DNA of 64,000 nt from Parabacteroides sp. Marseille-P3160 (lineage in GTDB: Bacteria > Bacteroidota > Bacteroidia > Bacteroidales > Tannerellaceae): the NCBI RefSeq assembly GCF_900162725.1, contig NZ_LT799418.1, positions 3,415,500 through 3,479,499 on the forward strand, in the 5' to 3' direction. The number at the start of each line of letters is the position of its first letter. Position 1 is the stretch's first letter. The position numbers were made by a program, and so were the translations under genes. The notes beneath the pieces were generated by a model, which saw only the letters and a program-made list of their open reading frames with translations, did not search any database and was not told where the DNA came from. This document shows, piece after piece, positions 1 to 9,085 of this stretch.

Positions 1-1
1 A

Positions 2-391
2 GGTTGCGTTCGCCGCTGGTGCCTGACAACCAATCGCTTTATCGGAGAAAAGAATACGTTGAAAGCCGTCGAAATAGAAGAAGTGGAATGGATACCGGGA
101 GAAAACGGAGGCCGTCCGATAATGAAGCCTACAGGCAAAACGGAGATAATAGAAGCGGATCTGGTCTTTCTCTCCATGGGATTTGTCCATCCGGAGCAGG
201 AAGGACTCCTTCAGGAGTTAAAACTGGCAACCAACGACCGGAAGAATATTTCCGTCAATTCCAGCCAGCAGACTTCTTCTGAAAAAGTATTTGCCTGCGG
301 AGACGCGACAACAGGCGCCAGCCTTGTGGTACGTGCCATGGCTTCCGGAAAGAAAACGGCAAAAGCGATCGATCATTATTTACAATCTTAA
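2..391 (+). CDS. gltD: Glutamate synthase small subunit, C-terminal part (5' truncated by window)
   Basis: The visible 129 residues form the end of an NAD(P)/FAD-binding oxidoreductase. The segment LVFLSMGFVHPEQ followed by KVFACGDATTGASLVVRAMASGKKTAKAID is the FAD-binding finish typical of the GltD family, where the GD of ACGD contacts FAD and the Ala/Gly-rich helix closes the domain. GltD feeds electrons from NAD(P)H to the large subunit, which makes two glutamates from glutamine and 2-oxoglutarate. The reading frame is open to the window edge, so the true start lies upstream. The asnB gene begins 12 nt after the stop, so the two nitrogen-assimilation genes are probably co-transcribed. A related FAD/NAD small subunit of another oxidoreductase is possible but less likely beside asnB. 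Confidence 0.85.
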   Translation, partial: GCVRRWCLTTNRFIGEKNTLKAVEIEEVEWIPGENGGRPIMKPTGKTEIIEADLVFLSMGFVHPEQEGLLQELKLATNDRKNISVNSSQQTSSEKVFACGDATTGASLVVRAMASGKKTAKAIDHYLQS

Positions 392-403
392 TTTAAATCA
401 ATT

Positions 404-2077
404 ATGTGTGGTATAACGGCAATATTCAATATACACGAAGGTCAGCATGAACAACTTCGAAAACAAGCTTTAACTATGAGCAAACGGGTACGTCACCGCG
501 GCCCGGATTGGAGTGGTATATACACCGGGAAGACAGCAATCTTGGCGCATGAACGCCTGTCGATCGTCGATCCGGCATCCGGAGGGCAACCTCTTGTCAG
601 CCCGGATGGAAAGTTGATTCTCTGCGTAAATGGAGAAATATATAACCATCAGGCCATCAGGGAAGAGCTGAAGGGGGAATATAAATTTCAGACCGGCTCG
701 GACTGTGAAGTGATTCTGGCTCTTTACCAGAAGAAAGGCATTCACTTTCTGGAAGACCTGAACGGAATCTTCGCATTCGCCCTTTATGACGAAGAAAAGA
801 ATGTGTTCATGATAGCCAGGGATCCCATTGGTGTTATACCTTTATATATAGGTCATGATGACAACGGCCACCTGCTCGTTTCTTCCGAGTTGAAAGCGTT
901 GGAAGGCTTTGCAACGGAATACGACCAGTTTAAACCGGGGCATTATTTTTATAGTGAAGACAAAGACTATACCAAATGGTATGAACGCGACTGGATGGAT
1001 TACGAAAACGTAAAAGATAACGAAGCCGACAAGGAAGAACTGCGTAAGGCTCTGGAAGCGGCCGTACACCGGCAGTTGATGAGCGACGTACCCTACGGCG
1101 TATTGCTTTCCGGAGGATTGGATTCGTCGATTATCTCGGCAGTCGCCAAACTCTATGCCGCCAAACGGATCGAATCCGGGAACAAGCAGGATGCCTGGTG
1201 GCCCCAACTCCATTCTTTTGCTATCGGTTTGAAAGGCGCGCCCGACCTGGTAGCGGCCAAGAAAGTGGCCGATCATATCGGAACCGTGCATCATGAAATC
1301 CATTACACCATCCAGGAAGGCTTGGATGCAATCAGGGACGTGATTTACCATATAGAAACCTATGACGTAACAACTGTACGCGCCTCCACCCCAATGTATT
1401 TGCTTGCCCGCGTTATCCGGAGCATGGGAATCAAAATGGTGTTGAGCGGCGAAGGAGCCGACGAAGTATTCGGTGGATACCTCTATTTCCACAAAGCTCC
1501 GAATGCCAGAGCGTTTCATGATGAGACACTCCGGAAAATCAGTAAATTGTATTTATACGACTGCTTGCGCGCCAACAAAAGCCTGGCAGCCTGGGGAGTA
1601 GAAGGACGCGTTCCCTTCCTCGACAAAGAGTTTATGGATGTAGCCATGCGCCTGAATCCGGAAGCGAAGATGGCGCCGGGAAAAGTCATTGAAAAGAAGA
1701 TTCTCCGCGAAGCCTTTGAAGACCTGTTGCCCGAAAGCGTGGCATGGAGACAAAAGGAACAATTCTCCGATGGAGTGGGCTATAATTGGATCGATACGTT
1801 GAAGGAAGTTGCCGCTTCCCAAGTCAGCGACGAACAGATGGCTCATGCCACCGAGCGTTTCCCGATCCATACGCCGCAGAATAAGGAAGAATACCATTAC
1901 CGTTCGATCTTCGAAGAACATTTTCCCAGCAAAAGCGCAGCCTTATCGGTACCTTCCGTTCCGAGCGTCGCCTGTTCGACACCCGAAGCATTGGCATGGG
2001 ATGCCTCCTTCAAAGATCAGAACGAGCCTAGCGGCCGTGCGATCAAAGGCGTACATGAACATAGCTATAACAAATAA
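404..2077 (+). CDS. asnB: Asparagine synthase (glutamine-hydrolysing)
   Basis: This 557-residue protein matches the length of enterobacterial AsnB (about 554). It starts MCGI, so Cys2 becomes the N-terminal nucleophile of the class II glutaminase domain; RHRGPD (about residues 30-35) and NGEIYNH (76-82) are further glutaminase signatures. The C-terminal synthetase domain has the ATP-pyrophosphatase loop SGGLDSS (236-242) and the later SGEGADEVFGGY. It converts aspartate, glutamine and ATP to asparagine and glutamate in the cytoplasm. The start is fixed by the need for Cys at position 2. It follows gltD by 12 nt and probably shares its transcript. The next gene (2091-2579) is convergent with only 13 nt between the stops. 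Confidence 0.97.
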   Translation: MCGITAIFNIHEGQHEQLRKQALTMSKRVRHRGPDWSGIYTGKTAILAHERLSIVDPASGGQPLVSPDGKLILCVNGEIYNHQAIREELKGEYKFQTGSDCEVILALYQKKGIHFLEDLNGIFAFALYDEEKNVFMIARDPIGVIPLYIGHDDNGHLLVSSELKALEGFATEYDQFKPGHYFYSEDKDYTKWYERDWMDYENVKDNEADKEELRKALEAAVHRQLMSDVPYGVLLSGGLDSSIISAVAKLYAAKRIESGNKQDAWWPQLHSFAIGLKGAPDLVAAKKVADHIGTVHHEIHYTIQEGLDAIRDVIYHIETYDVTTVRASTPMYLLARVIRSMGIKMVLSGEGADEVFGGYLYFHKAPNARAFHDETLRKISKLYLYDCLRANKSLAAWGVEGRVPFLDKEFMDVAMRLNPEAKMAPGKVIEKKILREAFEDLLPESVAWRQKEQFSDGVGYNWIDTLKEVAASQVSDEQMAHATERFPIHTPQNKEEYHYRSIFEEHFPSKSAALSVPSVPSVACSTPEALAWDASFKDQNEPSGRAIKGVHEHSYNK

Positions 2078-2090
2078 TTTAAACAGATTA

Positions 2091-2579
2091 CTAAATCTGA
2101 AAAGTGAATTTTTTCTGCCCTATGTAACTGATCAGGGTAGCAATCACAGTAATAATCATTTTTGAGGGGGTCGGGTAGAAATGCCAGACCTCCACAAATA
2201 ATTTCAGCCCCCCGTAATTCAATCCCAAATTCAACAATACGACCATCAGGTAACGGATCAATTGGACACGCCCCCTCAGGGAGGAAGCGCTGAAGGTCAC
2301 ATATTTCTGCAATAAAAAACCGGATAGGAAAGAGATGGGAAACGAACAGGCAAGCGCCGCAATAGGCGCACTGAAGGTGAGGATTCCAAGATGAAGATCT
2401 TCACGCGACAAAATAAAATTATAAAAGGCGAAATAAAGCACCCAGTCAAAAAGAACGTTCGCTACGCCGGTAATGCCGTAGCGAAACATTTGTATCGGTA
2501 AAAATTTACTGAAAGGCGGATAAAAAAAATCAAGGCATTGACGGATGTATCCACCGCTCTTTTCTAAAATTGTCCTCAT
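2091..2579 (-). CDS. GtrA-like family membrane protein
   Basis: This is a 162-residue polytopic membrane protein with about four hydrophobic segments. FLPIQMFRYGITGVANVLFDW near the N terminus and the final LISYIGQKKFTFQI are characteristic of the GtrA/DPMS family (flippase-like proteins linked to polyprenyl-phosphate sugars, teichoic acid or O-antigen decoration). In the inner membrane such proteins are thought to help move lipid-linked sugars; the substrate here is unknown. It stands alone, transcribed toward asnB, and no glycosyltransferase partner is adjacent. A TACTTTTG box about 115 nt upstream could drive it. Confidence 0.85.
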   Translation of the reverse strand: MRTILEKSGGYIRQCLDFFYPPFSKFLPIQMFRYGITGVANVLFDWVLYFAFYNFILSREDLHLGILTFSAPIAALACSFPISFLSGFLLQKYVTFSASSLRGRVQLIRYLMVVLLNLGLNYGGLKLFVEVWHFYPTPSKMIITVIATLISYIGQKKFTFQI

Positions 2580-2692
2580 TCATTTATCAATTAGCCGAGC
2601 CACCGTTCCATTTTATCCACAAATACCCGGCTTCCATAATTTCTCCAAGTCCTTTATGCTCTCAAAAAACGCTTCCAAAATTTAAAAACATA

Positions 2693-2700
2693 CAAAAGTA
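2693..2700 (-). promoter_or_regulatory. Putative -7 box for the GtrA-like gene
   Basis: On the minus strand this reads TACTTTTG, an exact match to the Bacteroidetes TAnnTTTG -7 element. No TTTG is present about 20 nt upstream, so only half of the promoter is supported. It would leave an untranslated leader of roughly 105 nt. Confidence 0.45.
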
Positions 2701-2718
2701 GCGGTTTATTTCTTATTG

Positions 2719-2739
2719 AAAAAGAGATATGCTCTTTTT
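2719..2739. terminator. AT-rich hairpin in the 2580-2985 spacer
   Basis: AAAAAGAG and CTCTTTTT are perfect 8-bp inverted arms around a 5-nt loop. The structure is symmetrical and could end transcription on either strand, but no gene ends here; it lies in the 406-bp divergent spacer between the GtrA-like gene and ilvE. Apart from this and the two promoter boxes, I see nothing else in that spacer. Confidence 0.35.
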
Positions 2740-2950
2740 ACGGGAACGAATCGATATTTTGCAGCCTCATCCACCTAAATATCCCGGGAAATCCGGTTAG
2801 CTGAATCCCCAAATTAAATTAACGGAGAAAAAGTGTGTAAAATAAGCCCCCAAAAATGATATATTGTAGCATTTCATCCGTTTCTTTTTCTAATAAACAA
2901 TCCTATGTGGAAAATTTTGCATTATTCTCCCTTTATTCTTTTGAAATCGT

Positions 2951-2958
2951 TACTTTTG
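2951..2958 (+). promoter_or_regulatory. Putative -7 box for ilvE
   Basis: TACTTTTG matches the TAnnTTTG consensus. Initiation about 6-8 nt further on would give a leader of about 20 nt before the ATG at 2986. The -33 TTTG is not at the ideal distance. Confidence 0.55.
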
Positions 2959-2985
2959 TAACTCAATAAAATTTATGAGTACATC

Positions 2986-4005
2986 ATGGAAAATTTGAAT
3001 TGGTCTGCGCTTCCTTTCGGATATATCAAGACAGATTACAATGTTAGATGTTATTACCGAAACGGGCAATGGGGAGAATTGGAAGTAAGTTCTTCCGAGA
3101 TACTGAACATTCACATGGCTGCAACATGCTTGCACTATGGGCAGGAATCGTTCGAGGGTTTGAAAGCATTCAAAGGTAAAGACGGCAAGATCCGCGTATT
3201 CAGGATGGACGAAAATGCCAAACGGCTGCAATCGTCCTGTGGAGGAATCAAAATGGCGGAACTTCCGGTCGATCGGTTTGAAGAAGCGGTTCGCAAAGTC
3301 ATTCGCCTGAACGAACGGTTCGTACCTCCCTATGAAAGCGGTTCTGCTTTATATATCCGTCCCCTTGTCCTGGGTTTAGGCGCGCAGGTTGGCGTAAAGC
3401 CGGCAGACGAATACCTCTTTCTGATATTTGTTACTCCGGTAGGACCTTATTTCAAAACAGGCTTCAAACCTTCCAAAGTCTGCATTATGCGGGCATACGA
3501 CCGCGCCGCACCTCACGGAACGGGGACATATAAAGTCGGAGGCAACTATGCCGCCAGCCTGGTGGCCGGAGAAAAAGCCAAAGAACACGGATATGCAGCC
3601 GTCCTCTATCTGGACCCGAAAGAGAAAAAATACGTGGATGAATGCGGTCCGGCCAACTTTTTCGGAATACGCGGAAAGACGTATATTACGCCGGCTTCCA
3701 CCTCCATCCTGCCTTCGATCACGAACAAGAGCCTGATCCAATTAGCGGAAACAATCGGTTTGACTGTTGAACGCCGTCCGGTACCTTACGAAGAACTGGC
3801 AACCCTGGACGAGGCCGCCGAATGCGGGACGGCCGCCGTAATCGCCCCGATTTCGCAAATCGACGATTTGGATGAAAATAAATCCTTTGTCTATTCAAAA
3901 GATGGTCAGGTAGGCCCGATATGCAATCAATTGTACACGAAATTGCGGGCAATCCAATACGGTGACGAGCCGGATCCGTTCGGATGGGTAACGATTATCG
4001 ATTGA
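2986..4005 (+). CDS. ilvE: Branched-chain amino acid aminotransferase
   Basis: This 339-residue, fold-type IV PLP aminotransferase has the expected length for the eukaryote-like IlvE found in Bacteroidetes. The PLP Schiff-base lysine is K183 in GTGTYKVGGNYAAS. HYGQESFEGLKAF (about 50-62), RPLVLGLGAQVGV and DECGPANFFGI are family signatures, and the late CGTAAVIAPI segment forms the phosphate-binding part. It catalyses the last step of leucine, isoleucine and valine synthesis, and their reversible transamination with glutamate. It is monocistronic here: a TAnnTTTG box lies 28 nt upstream, and the following ATPase gene has its own promoter-like region. Confidence 0.96.
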   Translation: MENLNWSALPFGYIKTDYNVRCYYRNGQWGELEVSSSEILNIHMAATCLHYGQESFEGLKAFKGKDGKIRVFRMDENAKRLQSSCGGIKMAELPVDRFEEAVRKVIRLNERFVPPYESGSALYIRPLVLGLGAQVGVKPADEYLFLIFVTPVGPYFKTGFKPSKVCIMRAYDRAAPHGTGTYKVGGNYAASLVAGEKAKEHGYAAVLYLDPKEKKYVDECGPANFFGIRGKTYITPASTSILPSITNKSLIQLAETIGLTVERRPVPYEELATLDEAAECGTAAVIAPISQIDDLDENKSFVYSKDGQVGPICNQLYTKLRAIQYGDEPDPFGWVTIID

Positions 4006-4048
4006 TTGACAGTCATAATATACAAAATACATTAAATTTTGCTATGTC

Positions 4049-4081
4049 GATATTGCAATATCATCTCTTTTTATATCTTTG
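4049..4081 (+). promoter_or_regulatory. Promoter with overlapping 14-bp palindrome
   Basis: TATCTTTG (4074-4081) matches TAnnTTTG. GATATTGCAATATC (4049-4062) is a perfect palindrome sitting where the -33 element should be, and its ATTG is 18 nt upstream of the -7 box. A protein bound there would occlude the promoter, so an operator is plausible. The gene driven would be the AAA ATPase at 4106. Confidence 0.5.
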
Positions 4082-4105
4082 TAGGTGAATTAGCAATCAA
4101 GACAG

Positions 4106-5284
4106 GTGGAATCATTTTTTAGAACGCATAAGTATCTTGTAGGTCATGTTAACACTCCCGTACGCCGGGGTCTAATGGATGAAGTCAACTGGGACGACCG
4201 ACTGATAGGCATCAAAGGTTCCCGGGGAGTGGGAAAAACGACATTCCTGTTGGACTATGCCCGGGAATATTTCGGGGCGGACAACAGGGAGTGTTTGTTT
4301 ATCAATCTGAACCAATTCTTCTTTACGGAGCGTACGCTCGTCGATTTTGCCGACGAATTCCGCACCAAGGGAGGCAAAGTGCTTTTGATAGACCAGGTAT
4401 TCAAGTATCCCGGATGGTCGAGAGAGTTACGATACTGCTATGATCACTTTACCGATTTGAAAATTGTATTTACCGGATCTTCCGTCATGCGGTTGAAGGA
4501 GGAAAATCCGGACCTATGGGGAAAAGTAATGTCCTATAACCTAAGAGGGTTTTCTTTCCGGGAATATTTGAATCTGGAATCCGGGAACAACTTCCCGGCC
4601 TTTTCGTTTGAAGACATCATAAAGAACCATCAGGAAATAGCGAAAAGTATATGCGCCGTTACTAAACCGAAGGCATACTTTCAGGACTATCTTCATCATG
4701 GTTTCTTCCCTTTTTATTTGGAGAACCGCAATTTTTCAGAGAATCTGTTGAAGACAATGAATATGATACTCGAAGTAGATGTTTTGTATATCAAGCAAAT
4801 TGAACAAACCTATCTACCGAAGTTGCGTAAATTGCTCTATCTTTTGTCCCTAAGTGCACCTTGTACTCCGAACGTCAGCCAACTGAGTAAAGAAATACAG
4901 GCCTCCCGGGCAACAGTGATGAATTACATGAAATATCTGAAAGATGCACGCTTAGTCAATTTACTTTATCCGTCGGGAGAAGAATATCCGAAAAAACCGT
5001 CTAAACTGTACATGTACAATTCTAATCTGATGTACGCGATCAGTCCGATGGAAACGGATAGCCAATCGGTACGGGAAACTTTTTTCTACAACCAGGTATT
5101 GAAAGACAATGCCGTCAATGAAGGAATAAAAAATTCCCATTTTATGGTAAACGAAGAGTATCCTTTCCGGATCGAAGGGAACATGAAGTTCAAAAATAAT
5201 CCCGATTTTTGTTATGCAGTCGATCAGATTGAAAAAGGAGAAGAAAATTGCATACCTTTATGGCTCTTTGGTTTTTTATACTAA
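4106..5284 (+). CDS. AAA_14/DUF4143-type ATP-binding protein
   Basis: This 392-residue P-loop ATPase belongs to the AAA_14 plus DUF4143 family that is abundant in Bacteroidales and of uncertain function. Walker A is GSRGVGKTT (38-46). The Walker B region reads VLLIDQVFKYPGW (92-104), followed by a sensor-like FTGSS (about 123-127). A winged-helix-like stretch (LSKEIQASRATVMNYMKYLKDARLV, about 270-294) precedes the C-terminal DUF4143 part, which ends in the family-typical IPLWLFGFLY. The residue after the Walker B Asp is Gln (codon CAG), where most relatives have Glu. The start is GTG, supported by the position of the promoter box. PFOR starts 41 nt downstream on the same strand, but I see no functional link. 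Confidence 0.8.
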   Translation: MESFFRTHKYLVGHVNTPVRRGLMDEVNWDDRLIGIKGSRGVGKTTFLLDYAREYFGADNRECLFINLNQFFFTERTLVDFADEFRTKGGKVLLIDQVFKYPGWSRELRYCYDHFTDLKIVFTGSSVMRLKEENPDLWGKVMSYNLRGFSFREYLNLESGNNFPAFSFEDIIKNHQEIAKSICAVTKPKAYFQDYLHHGFFPFYLENRNFSENLLKTMNMILEVDVLYIKQIEQTYLPKLRKLLYLLSLSAPCTPNVSQLSKEIQASRATVMNYMKYLKDARLVNLLYPSGEEYPKKPSKLYMYNSNLMYAISPMETDSQSVRETFFYNQVLKDNAVNEGIKNSHFMVNEEYPFRIEGNMKFKNNPDFCYAVDQIEKGEENCIPLWLFGFLY

Positions 5285-5324
5285 ATGGTTTAATATATCT
5301 AATAAATACTAATAGTTTGAATCT

Positions 5325-8300
5325 ATGACAAAGAAGAAATCTTTTTTAACTTGTGATGGCAATCAGGCTGCGGCGCACATATCCTATATGTTCAGCGAAG
5401 TAGCCGCGATTTATCCGATCACCCCATCTTCCACAATGGCCGAATACGTTGATGAGTGGGCGGCCGCCGGACGTAAAAACATCTTCGGCGAAACAGTCTT
5501 GGTACAAGAAATGCAATCGGAAGCGGGTGCAGCCGGTGCTTTGCATGGATCCCTGCAGGCCGGCGCATTAAGCACGACCTATACGGCTTCTCAAGGTTTG
5601 TTATTGATGATCCCCAATATGTATAAAATCGCAGGAGAATTGCTTCCTACGGTATTCCATGTTTCTGCACGTACCATTGCTTCCCACGCCTTGTGTATCT
5701 TCGGCGACCACCAGGACGTAATGGCTTGCCGCCAGACCGGCTTTGCCATGTTTGCGGAAGGCTCCGTACAGGAAGTAATGGATCTGTCCGCAGTGGCTCA
5801 CCTGGCAACGCTGAAATCCCGCGTTCCTTTCCTCAACTTCTTCGACGGTTTCCGTACCTCCCATGAGATACAGAAAGTAGAAGCGTTGAGCGCCGAGGAA
5901 CTGGCTCCGCTGGTCGACCAGGAAGCGTTGGCCGATTTCCGCAAACGCGCTTTGAATCCGGAATCTCCCGTATCCCGCGGTATGGCTGAAAACCCGGATC
6001 ATTTCTTCCAGCATAAGGAAGCTTCCAATCCTTTTTACGAAGCTGTCCCCGCGATCGTGGAAGAATACATCAATGAGATCAACAAACTGACCGGGCGTAA
6101 CTACGGCCTGTTCGATTATTACGGTGCGGAAGATGCCGAAAACATCATCATCGCAATGGGTTCCGTAACGGAAGCTATCCGTGAGACGGTGGACTATCTG
6201 GCGGAACAAGGCAAAAAGGTCGGAGTCCTTTCCGTCCACCTGTATCGCCCATTCTCTGCAAAACACTTCCTGGCTGCTGTCCCGAAGACGGTAAAACGGA
6301 TTGCAGTATTAGACCGGACAAAAGAACCGGGAGCAACCGGCGAACCTTTATACCTGGACATAAAAGACATATTTTACGGTAAGGAAAATGCTCCATTGAT
6401 CGTAGGCGGACGTTACGGCTTGGCATCGAAAGACACCACACCGGCCCAGATACTTTCAGTCTATGAGAACCTGGAACTGCCTATGCCGAAAAATCAGTTT
6501 ACAATTGGAATCGTGGATGATATCACATTCACTTCACTTCCTCCGAAAGAAGAAATCGAATTGAGCGGCACAGGTACATTCGAAGCCAAATTCTACGGTC
6601 TGGGAGCCGACGGTACGGTAGGCGCCAACAAGAACTCGGTAAAGATTATCGGTGACAACACGGATAAATATTGCCAGGCGTATTTCGCATACGACTCCAA
6701 AAAGTCAGGAGGTTTTACCAGTTCCCACTTGCGTTTCGGAGATACGCCGATTCGCTCCACTTATCTGGTGAATACCCCGAACTTCGTAGCTTGCCACGTG
6801 CAGGCTTATCTCCGGATGTATGACGTAACCCGAGGGCTTCGCAAAAACGGTACATTCTTGCTGAATACCATCTGGACGGATGAAGAACTGGCAAAGCATT
6901 TGCCGAATAAGATAAAACGTTATTTCGCACAAAAGAATATCACGGTTTACTATATCAATGCAACTCAGATTGCGCAGGAAATCGGTTTGGGTAACCGTAC
7001 CAACACCATCCTCCAGTCTGCATTCTTCCGTATCACAAAAGTAATCCCCGTCGATCTGGCTATCGAACAAATGAAGAAATTCATTGTCAAATCCTACGGA
7101 AAGAAAGGGGAAGACGTAGTAAATAAAAACTATGCGGCCGTTGACCGTGGAGGTGAATACAAACAATTGACCGTCGATCCAGCTTGGGCTAACCTGCCGG
7201 ATGATGAAGTAATCCCGAACAATGATCCGGACTTCATCAATGAAGTGGTTCGTCCGATCAATGCACAAGACGGCGACCGCCTGCCGGTTTCCGCGTTCAA
7301 GGGAATTGAAGACGGGACTTGGCAACAAGGTACGTCACAATATGAAAAACGGGGAGTGGCAGCGTTTGTGCCGGAATGGGATAAGGAAAACTGTATCCAA
7401 TGTAACCGGTGCGCTTATGTTTGTCCTCACGCATGTATCCGTCCGTTTGTTTTGGATACGGTAGAACAGGAAACTGCTCCATTCAAAGACGATACGCTCA
7501 AAGCTACCGGAAAGCAATTTGACGGCATGACTTTCCGTATTCAGGTCGATGTATTAGATTGCTTGGGTTGTGGCAACTGTGCGGATGTTTGCCCGGGTAA
7601 GAAAGGCAACAAGGCATTGGTAATGAAACACCTCGAGAGCCAATTGAACAACCAGCCGAATTGGGATTTCTGTGCAAGCACCGTAAAGAGCAAACAGCAC
7701 TTGGTCGATATAAAAGCCAATGTGAAGAATTCGCAGTTTGCCACTCCGTTATTTGAATTCTCGGGTGCCTGCTCCGGTTGCGGTGAAACACCTTATGTGA
7801 AGTTACTTTCCCAATTGTTCGGAGATCGCGAAATGATTGCGAATGCAACCGGTTGTTCTTCCATCTATTCAGGTTCTGTTCCATCCACTCCATATACGAC
7901 AAACGAAGACGGACACGGACCGGCATGGGCGAACTCCTTATTCGAGGACTTCTGCGAATTCGGATTGGGTATGGAGATAGCCAATAAGAAGATGCGCGAA
8001 CGTCTGCACCGTTATATGACGGAAGCTTTGGAGGTAGAGGAAATCCCGGCTGAAACAAAAGCGTTATTCAACGAATGGATTGAAAACAGACATGATGCGG
8101 ATAAGACGAAGGAACTCTCGGTTAAAATCAAAGCAGCCCTTCGTGACAAAACGGATAAATATAGCAAAGATATCCTAGGATTGTCACAATATCTGGTGAA
8201 ACGCTCCCAATGGATTATCGGCGGTGACGGCGCTTCTTATGATATTGGCTTTGGTGGTTTGGATCATGTCCTGGCATCCGGTGAAAATGTAAATATTATG

Positions 8301-8903
8301 GTGTTGGATACGGAAATCTATTCCAATACGGGCGGCCAGTCATCCAAGTCGACACCGATCGGTGCAATCGCCAAGTTTGCCGCTTCCGGTAAACGCGTTC
8401 GTAAGAAAGACCTCGGTTTGATGGCTTCGACTTATGGCTATGTCTATTGTGCACAGATTGCGATGGGTGCAGATCCTGCACAAACACTGAAAGCAATCCG
8501 TGAAGCGGAAGCTTATGACGGACCTTCCATCATCATCGCTTACTCTCCCTGTATCAGTCACGGATTGAAAGCCGGCATGGGCAAATCCCAAGCTGAAGAG
8601 GCAGCAGCTGTCGCTTGCGGGTACTGGCATCTGTGGCGTTACAATCCGGAACTGGAAAGACAAGGAAAGAATCCATTCGTATTGGATAGCAAAGAGCCCA
8701 AATGGGAAGATTTCAAGCCATTCCTGAAGAGCGAAGTTCGATACGCTTCCGTCCTGAAACAATATCCGAAAGAAGCGGAAGAATTGTTCCAGGCAGCCGA
8801 AGACAATGCGCGTTGGCGCTACACCAGCTATACTCGCTTGGCCAAACAAGCTTGGGGAGCTGAGTTGGAAGAAGTCACAGGCGTATTAAAAGTGGAAGAT
8901 TAA
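5325..8903 (+). CDS. nifJ: Pyruvate:ferredoxin (flavodoxin) oxidoreductase
   Basis: This 1192-residue single-chain enzyme matches homodimeric PFOR (about 1170-1200 residues). The N terminus holds the pyruvate-binding domain (AAAHISYMFSEVAAIYPITPSS). Two 4Fe-4S clusters are bound by CIQCNRCAYVCPHAC (about residue 690) and CLGCGNCADVCPG (about 746). A third is bound by CSGCGE (about 816) and a later Cys. The TPP site is GDGASYDIGFGGLDHV plus NTGGQSSKSTP (about 966-1010). It oxidises pyruvate and CoA to acetyl-CoA and CO2, passing electrons to ferredoxin or flavodoxin, and is central to anaerobic energy metabolism in the cytoplasm. A strong terminator follows, so it ends its transcript. Confidence 0.97.
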   Translation: MTKKKSFLTCDGNQAAAHISYMFSEVAAIYPITPSSTMAEYVDEWAAAGRKNIFGETVLVQEMQSEAGAAGALHGSLQAGALSTTYTASQGLLLMIPNMYKIAGELLPTVFHVSARTIASHALCIFGDHQDVMACRQTGFAMFAEGSVQEVMDLSAVAHLATLKSRVPFLNFFDGFRTSHEIQKVEALSAEELAPLVDQEALADFRKRALNPESPVSRGMAENPDHFFQHKEASNPFYEAVPAIVEEYINEINKLTGRNYGLFDYYGAEDAENIIIAMGSVTEAIRETVDYLAEQGKKVGVLSVHLYRPFSAKHFLAAVPKTVKRIAVLDRTKEPGATGEPLYLDIKDIFYGKENAPLIVGGRYGLASKDTTPAQILSVYENLELPMPKNQFTIGIVDDITFTSLPPKEEIELSGTGTFEAKFYGLGADGTVGANKNSVKIIGDNTDKYCQAYFAYDSKKSGGFTSSHLRFGDTPIRSTYLVNTPNFVACHVQAYLRMYDVTRGLRKNGTFLLNTIWTDEELAKHLPNKIKRYFAQKNITVYYINATQIAQEIGLGNRTNTILQSAFFRITKVIPVDLAIEQMKKFIVKSYGKKGEDVVNKNYAAVDRGGEYKQLTVDPAWANLPDDEVIPNNDPDFINEVVRPINAQDGDRLPVSAFKGIEDGTWQQGTSQYEKRGVAAFVPEWDKENCIQCNRCAYVCPHACIRPFVLDTVEQETAPFKDDTLKATGKQFDGMTFRIQVDVLDCLGCGNCADVCPGKKGNKALVMKHLESQLNNQPNWDFCASTVKSKQHLVDIKANVKNSQFATPLFEFSGACSGCGETPYVKLLSQLFGDREMIANATGCSSIYSGSVPSTPYTTNEDGHGPAWANSLFEDFCEFGLGMEIANKKMRERLHRYMTEALEVEEIPAETKALFNEWIENRHDADKTKELSVKIKAALRDKTDKYSKDILGLSQYLVKRSQWIIGGDGASYDIGFGGLDHVLASGENVNIMVLDTEIYSNTGGQSSKSTPIGAIAKFAASGKRVRKKDLGLMASTYGYVYCAQIAMGADPAQTLKAIREAEAYDGPSIIIAYSPCISHGLKAGMGKSQAEEAAAVACGYWHLWRYNPELERQGKNPFVLDSKEPKWEDFKPFLKSEVRYASVLKQYPKEAEELFQAAEDNARWRYTSYTRLAKQAWGAELEEVTGVLKVED

Positions 8904-8932
8904 TCACAATCCATAAAACAGCTAAACTGACG

Positions 8933-8969
8933 ACACGCGCGGACTGAAAAGTTCGCGCGTGTTTTTTTA
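8933..8969 (+). terminator. Rho-independent terminator after the PFOR gene
   Basis: ACACGCGCG (8933-8941) pairs perfectly with CGCGCGTGT (8954-8962). The stem is followed at once by seven Ts. It separates the core genes from the PUL block. Confidence 0.92.
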
Positions 8970-9013
8970 TACAACTATTATATGCCTTTTCAATATCATT
9001 TAGCCTATATAAA

Positions 9014-9024
9014 ATATACCGGTA
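9014..9024 (+). promoter_or_regulatory. ATATACCGGTA element upstream of PUL1 sigma
   Basis: ATATACCGGTA occurs here, 61 nt before the sigma gene, and again at 9790-9800 ahead of fecR in the same locus. It was not seen ahead of the other two PULs. A self-recognised ECF promoter element or an operator is possible. A TATTTTTG -7-like box at 9064-9071 lies closer to the sigma start. Confidence 0.3.
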
Positions 9025-9085
9025 ATAAGAACATATATTATAATAAGAATTAGAAATTATCGCTATTTTTGGGAAAAATTGGTAT

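Noticed and set aside
842-1519. A 225-codon open frame antisense to asnB
   Set aside because: It lies wholly inside a well-conserved gene, and its sequence shows no domain or signal peptide. It is a frame shadow.
6705-7328. A 207-codon open frame antisense to the PFOR gene
   Set aside because: It overlaps conserved ferredoxin-oxidoreductase coding sequence and has no recognisable features.
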